16,332 nt of DNA, taken from the NCBI GenBank assembly GCA_910587755.1, contig CAJUNZ010000065.1:1-16332 (forward strand), written 5' to 3'. The notes under the pieces are model-generated. The model was given only the letters and a program-made list of their open reading frames with translations, was not told the origin of the DNA and did no database searches. Position 1 is the stretch's first letter, and each line of letters begins with the position of its first letter. This document shows, one piece after another, positions 14,239 through 16,332 of this stretch. Made by a program: the position numbers and the translations under genes. This DNA comes from an uncultured Acetatifactor sp. GTDB taxonomy: Bacteria > Bacillota > Clostridia > Lachnospirales > Lachnospiraceae.

Positions 14239-15296
14239 GTTTTATTTCCTCCAAAGTCCGACATTGACCTGCGGCGCAGCTGGCCGCAGGCCCCATCAAT
14301 GTCCCTTCCCATTTCCCTTCTTATAGTACCATTAATTTTATTTTTTTCAAGCCTATTTTGAAATGCCCGGATTCTTGTCCTGTCCGGCCCCTGAAAACTG
14401 TACTCCCTCACAGGGTTCATGGGGATCAGATTCACATGGCAGCCCAGGGGCCCGGCCAGGGCGCTGAGCAGCTCCGCGTCCTCCTCCGAGTCGTTGACCC
14501 CTCCCACCAGGCTGTACTCCAGCGTGATCCGCCTGCCTGTATTCTCAAAATAGTATCTGCAGGCCCCCGACAGCTCCTGGATGGAATACCGCCGGGCCAC
14601 CGGCATCAGCTTTTTGCGCTTCTCGTCCGTGGCCGCGTGCAGGGACAGCGCCAGCGTGATCTGCAGTCCCTCCCCGGCCAGCCTCCGTATCTGAGGCACC
14701 AGGCCGCAGGTGGAAACCGTGACGCTTCTCTGGCTGATATGAAGCCCCCTGTCATCTGTGAGCATCCGGATAAATTTCATCAGATTCTCGTAATTATCCA
14801 GGGGTTCCCCCGTGCCCATGACCACCACATTGCTCACCCGCTCTCCCGTGAGCAGGGTGATGGCGTAGATCTGATCCAGCATCTCCGAGGGCTGCAGATT
14901 CCTGATCAACCCTCCCAGGGCGGAGGCGCAGAATGTACATCCCATCCTGCAGCCCACCTGAGAGGAAATACAGACGCTGTTGCCGTGCCGGTACTTCATC
15001 CACACACTCTCCACCAGATTCCCGTCCCCCAGTTCAAAAAGGAACTTCTTCGTGCCGTCCAGCCTGGACTCCTGTACCTGCACCGCACTCAGGGCCGTGT
15101 AGGAAAAACAGGTCCCCCATTCCTCCCGAAGCTTTTTGGGCAGGTTGTGCATGTCCTCAAAGCCCCTGGCCAGTTTCACATGCATCCACTGGTAAACCTG
15201 CCTGGCCCGGAAGGGCTTCTCCCCCCTGGAGGCCAGCTCCTCTTCCAATTCCTCCAGGGTGAGGGATTTTATATCCGTCCGCGTCGCATTTTCCAC
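14232..15296 (-). CDS. rlmN: Dual-specificity 23S rRNA (A2503)/tRNA (A37) C2-methyltransferase RlmN
   Basis: Radical-SAM enzyme of 354 residues that methylates C2 of A2503 in 23S rRNA and A37 in some tRNAs. Seen: the radical-SAM cluster CRMGCTFC (Cys116, Cys120, Cys123), the E-S-V-W-M stretch with Glu96, GTGEPLDNYEN, VSTCGLVP, LALSLHAA, and the C-terminal methyl-carrier Cys337 in DIDGACGQLR. RlmN rather than Cfr is favoured by operon context and the standard N-terminus, though Cfr shares the core motifs. The start is GTG at 15294-15296 with AAAGGA upstream; only five bases separate it from the rsmB stop. It overlaps stp by 7 bases. Confidence 0.96.
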   Translation of the reverse strand: MENATRTDIKSLTLEELEEELASRGEKPFRARQVYQWMHVKLARGFEDMHNLPKKLREEWGTCFSYTALSAVQVQESRLDGTKKFLFELGDGNLVESVWMKYRHGNSVCISSQVGCRMGCTFCASALGGLIRNLQPSEMLDQIYAITLLTGERVSNVVVMGTGEPLDNYENLMKFIRMLTDDRGLHISQRSVTVSTCGLVPQIRRLAGEGLQITLALSLHAATDEKRKKLMPVARRYSIQELSGACRYYFENTGRRITLEYSLVGGVNDSEEDAELLSALAGPLGCHVNLIPMNPVREYSFQGPDRTRIRAFQNRLEKNKINGTIRREMGRDIDGACGQLRRRSMSDFGGNKTC

Positions 15297-15301
15297 TTTC
15301 T

Positions 15302-16285
15302 CTAACAGTCCTTTCGTCTCAGTCTCGCCATAAAAAAGCCGTCCGCCTCCATATATCCCGGCAGCAGCTGCAGACAGGCGCTTTTCTCCTCCTCTGTGAG
15401 GCCCTGCCCGGAGGCCAGTCCCGCCCGGCAGAGGTCCTCCTCCAGAAGCCTGCCCCTGGCAAGCACCGCCTCAGGCAGCACCTCCCCCAGGGGCAGGGGT
15501 TCAAATCCCAGCTCCCTCACCAAAAACCGCACCATCTCCTGGTTCTCCCCCCGGTGGATGGTGCAGGTGCTGTAGAGCAGGGTGCCCCCGGGCTTCACAT
15601 ACCCGACGCTGGCCCGGAGAATCCGCCGCTGAAGCGCCATAAGCTCCTCCAGATCCTGCTTTTTCACACGGTATTTAATATCCCGCTTTTTTCCCGCCAC
15701 ACCCAGACCGGAACAGGGCACGTCCAGAAGAACCACGTCCGCCTTCCCCAGCAGTCCTGTGTCCGTGCAGGTGCCGTCAAACACTTCCGTCTCAATGTTC
15801 AAGGCCCCCATGCGCCGGATGTTCTCCTGCACCAGAGCCCTCTTCTCCTCCGTGAGATCCCTGGCAAGGACCCTTCCGCCCCCGGCCCGCTCTCCGGCCA
15901 GAATACTCTTTCCCCCCGGCGCGGCGCAGACATCCACCACAAAATCTCCCTCACGGATCCGGGCCGCCTCCACCGCCAGAGCGGATCCCACGTCCTGGAC
16001 AGTGCACAGGCCTTGTGCAAATTCCGGCAGATTCCCCAGGTTCTCCGCCCCTTCCGCCAGATAGATCCAGGGCAGAAAAGGACTCTGGGACAGCCGCATC
16101 CCCCGGGCTTTCATGCGCTCCAGGGCCTCCTGCCGCTCCTGTTTTGTCAGACAGGTGGAAAAGCGCAGGGACACCGGATGTACCGCCAGAAGTTCCCTCA
16201 AAAGTTTTGCTGTGATCTCCAGACCGTATTCTTCCGCCCACAGCTCCACCAACCAGGGGGGCATGGAGTACTTCACCGACAGATG
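15302..16285 (-). CDS. rsmB: 16S rRNA (cytosine-967-C5)-methyltransferase RsmB, 5' end missing
   Basis: SAM-dependent m5C methyltransferase. 327 native residues remain; the family is about 440-450, so the N-terminal NusB-like domain (roughly 110 residues) is missing at the contig end. Seen: KYSMPPWLVELW at the broken end, VQDVGSALAV (96-105), SAM motif DVCAAPGGKS (118-127), LLDVPCSGLG with catalytic-helper Cys191, and LLYSTCTIHRGEN with nucleophile-type Cys241 in the TC motif. Coding sequence ends at 16285 where adapter begins. Reading through the adapter yields a false GTG start and the five residues MLFRS, which are not part of the protein. The stop is five bases before rlmN. Related YebU/NOP2-type enzymes are possible, but context fits RsmB. 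Confidence 0.94.
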   Translation of the reverse strand, partial: HLSVKYSMPPWLVELWAEEYGLEITAKLLRELLAVHPVSLRFSTCLTKQERQEALERMKARGMRLSQSPFLPWIYLAEGAENLGNLPEFAQGLCTVQDVGSALAVEAARIREGDFVVDVCAAPGGKSILAGERAGGGRVLARDLTEEKRALVQENIRRMGALNIETEVFDGTCTDTGLLGKADVVLLDVPCSGLGVAGKKRDIKYRVKKQDLEELMALQRRILRASVGYVKPGGTLLYSTCTIHRGENQEMVRFLVRELGFEPLPLGEVLPEAVLARGRLLEEDLCRAGLASGQGLTEEEKSACLQLLPGYMEADGFFMARLRRKDC

Positions 16286-16332
16286 AGATCGGAAGAGCAC
16301 ACGTCTGAACTCCAGTCACCGAATACGATCTC
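16286..16332. other. Illumina TruSeq adapter and index (sequencing artefact)
   Basis: From 16286 the sequence reads AGATCGGAAGAGCACACGTC and continues exactly as the 34-base TruSeq read-1 adapter to 16319. Next come eight index bases CGAATACG (16320-16327) and ATCTC, the start of the P7 side (16328-16332). This is not genomic DNA. Translated on the minus strand it gives the well-known artefact peptide MTGVQTCALPIS in one frame and MLFRS in the frame of rsmB. Confidence 0.99.

Noticed and set aside
15951..16319. Minus-strand open frame beginning MTGVQTCALPIS
   Set aside because: The first residues are translated TruSeq adapter, and the rest is out of frame with rsmB.

Overview
The window looks like one end-to-end contig from a Gram-positive anaerobe of the class Clostridia, most likely a Lachnospiraceae member with a GC-rich genome. 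This placement is inferred from gene order, protein style, frequent GTG/TTG starts and GGAGG-type ribosome binding sites; no database search was possible. Every supported gene lies on the minus strand, so the window is best read from right to left. Long plus-strand open frames are mirror images of these genes.

Right half (16285 down to 7282): a housekeeping and signalling operon in the order rsmB (5' end missing), rlmN, stp, prkC, rsgA, a Uma2-family nuclease-like gene, ychF, lgt. It combines rRNA/tRNA methylation and ribosome assembly (RsmB, RlmN, RsgA, YchF), a Ser/Thr phosphatase and PASTA kinase pair (Stp/PrkC), and lipoprotein maturation (Lgt). Genes overlap or are separated by less than 90 bases, and the run ends at a clear intrinsic terminator (7170-7215).

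Left half (7153 down to 1): the division and cell wall (dcw) cluster. It opens with a near-consensus sigma-A promoter (TTGTCA, 17 bp, TACAAT) and AAAGTGG-type repeats expected to bind MraZ. The genes follow as mraZ, rsmH, ftsL, a class B PBP with a long basic tail (ftsI/pbpB-like), a second class B PBP (spoVD-like), and mraY, which runs off the left edge.

The last 47 bases (16286-16332) are Illumina TruSeq adapter plus index, not genome. They give rsmB a false start. The most interesting native features are: (i) an extreme Tyr/Glu/Pro repeat (24 Tyr, almost no positive charge) in the cytoplasmic juxtamembrane part of PrkC; (ii) an opposite Arg/Ser/Thr/Lys/Gly repeat forming the cytoplasmic tail of the FtsI-like PBP; (iii) a 13-bp inverted-repeat element bracketed by ~20-bp direct repeats in the mraZ-rsmH gap; (iv) KTA instead of KTG in the active site of the SpoVD-like PBP; (v) the MraZ operator lying across the transcription start. 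Points (i) and (ii) together suggest, as a hypothesis only, that the kinase and the septal synthase interact through oppositely charged low-complexity tails.
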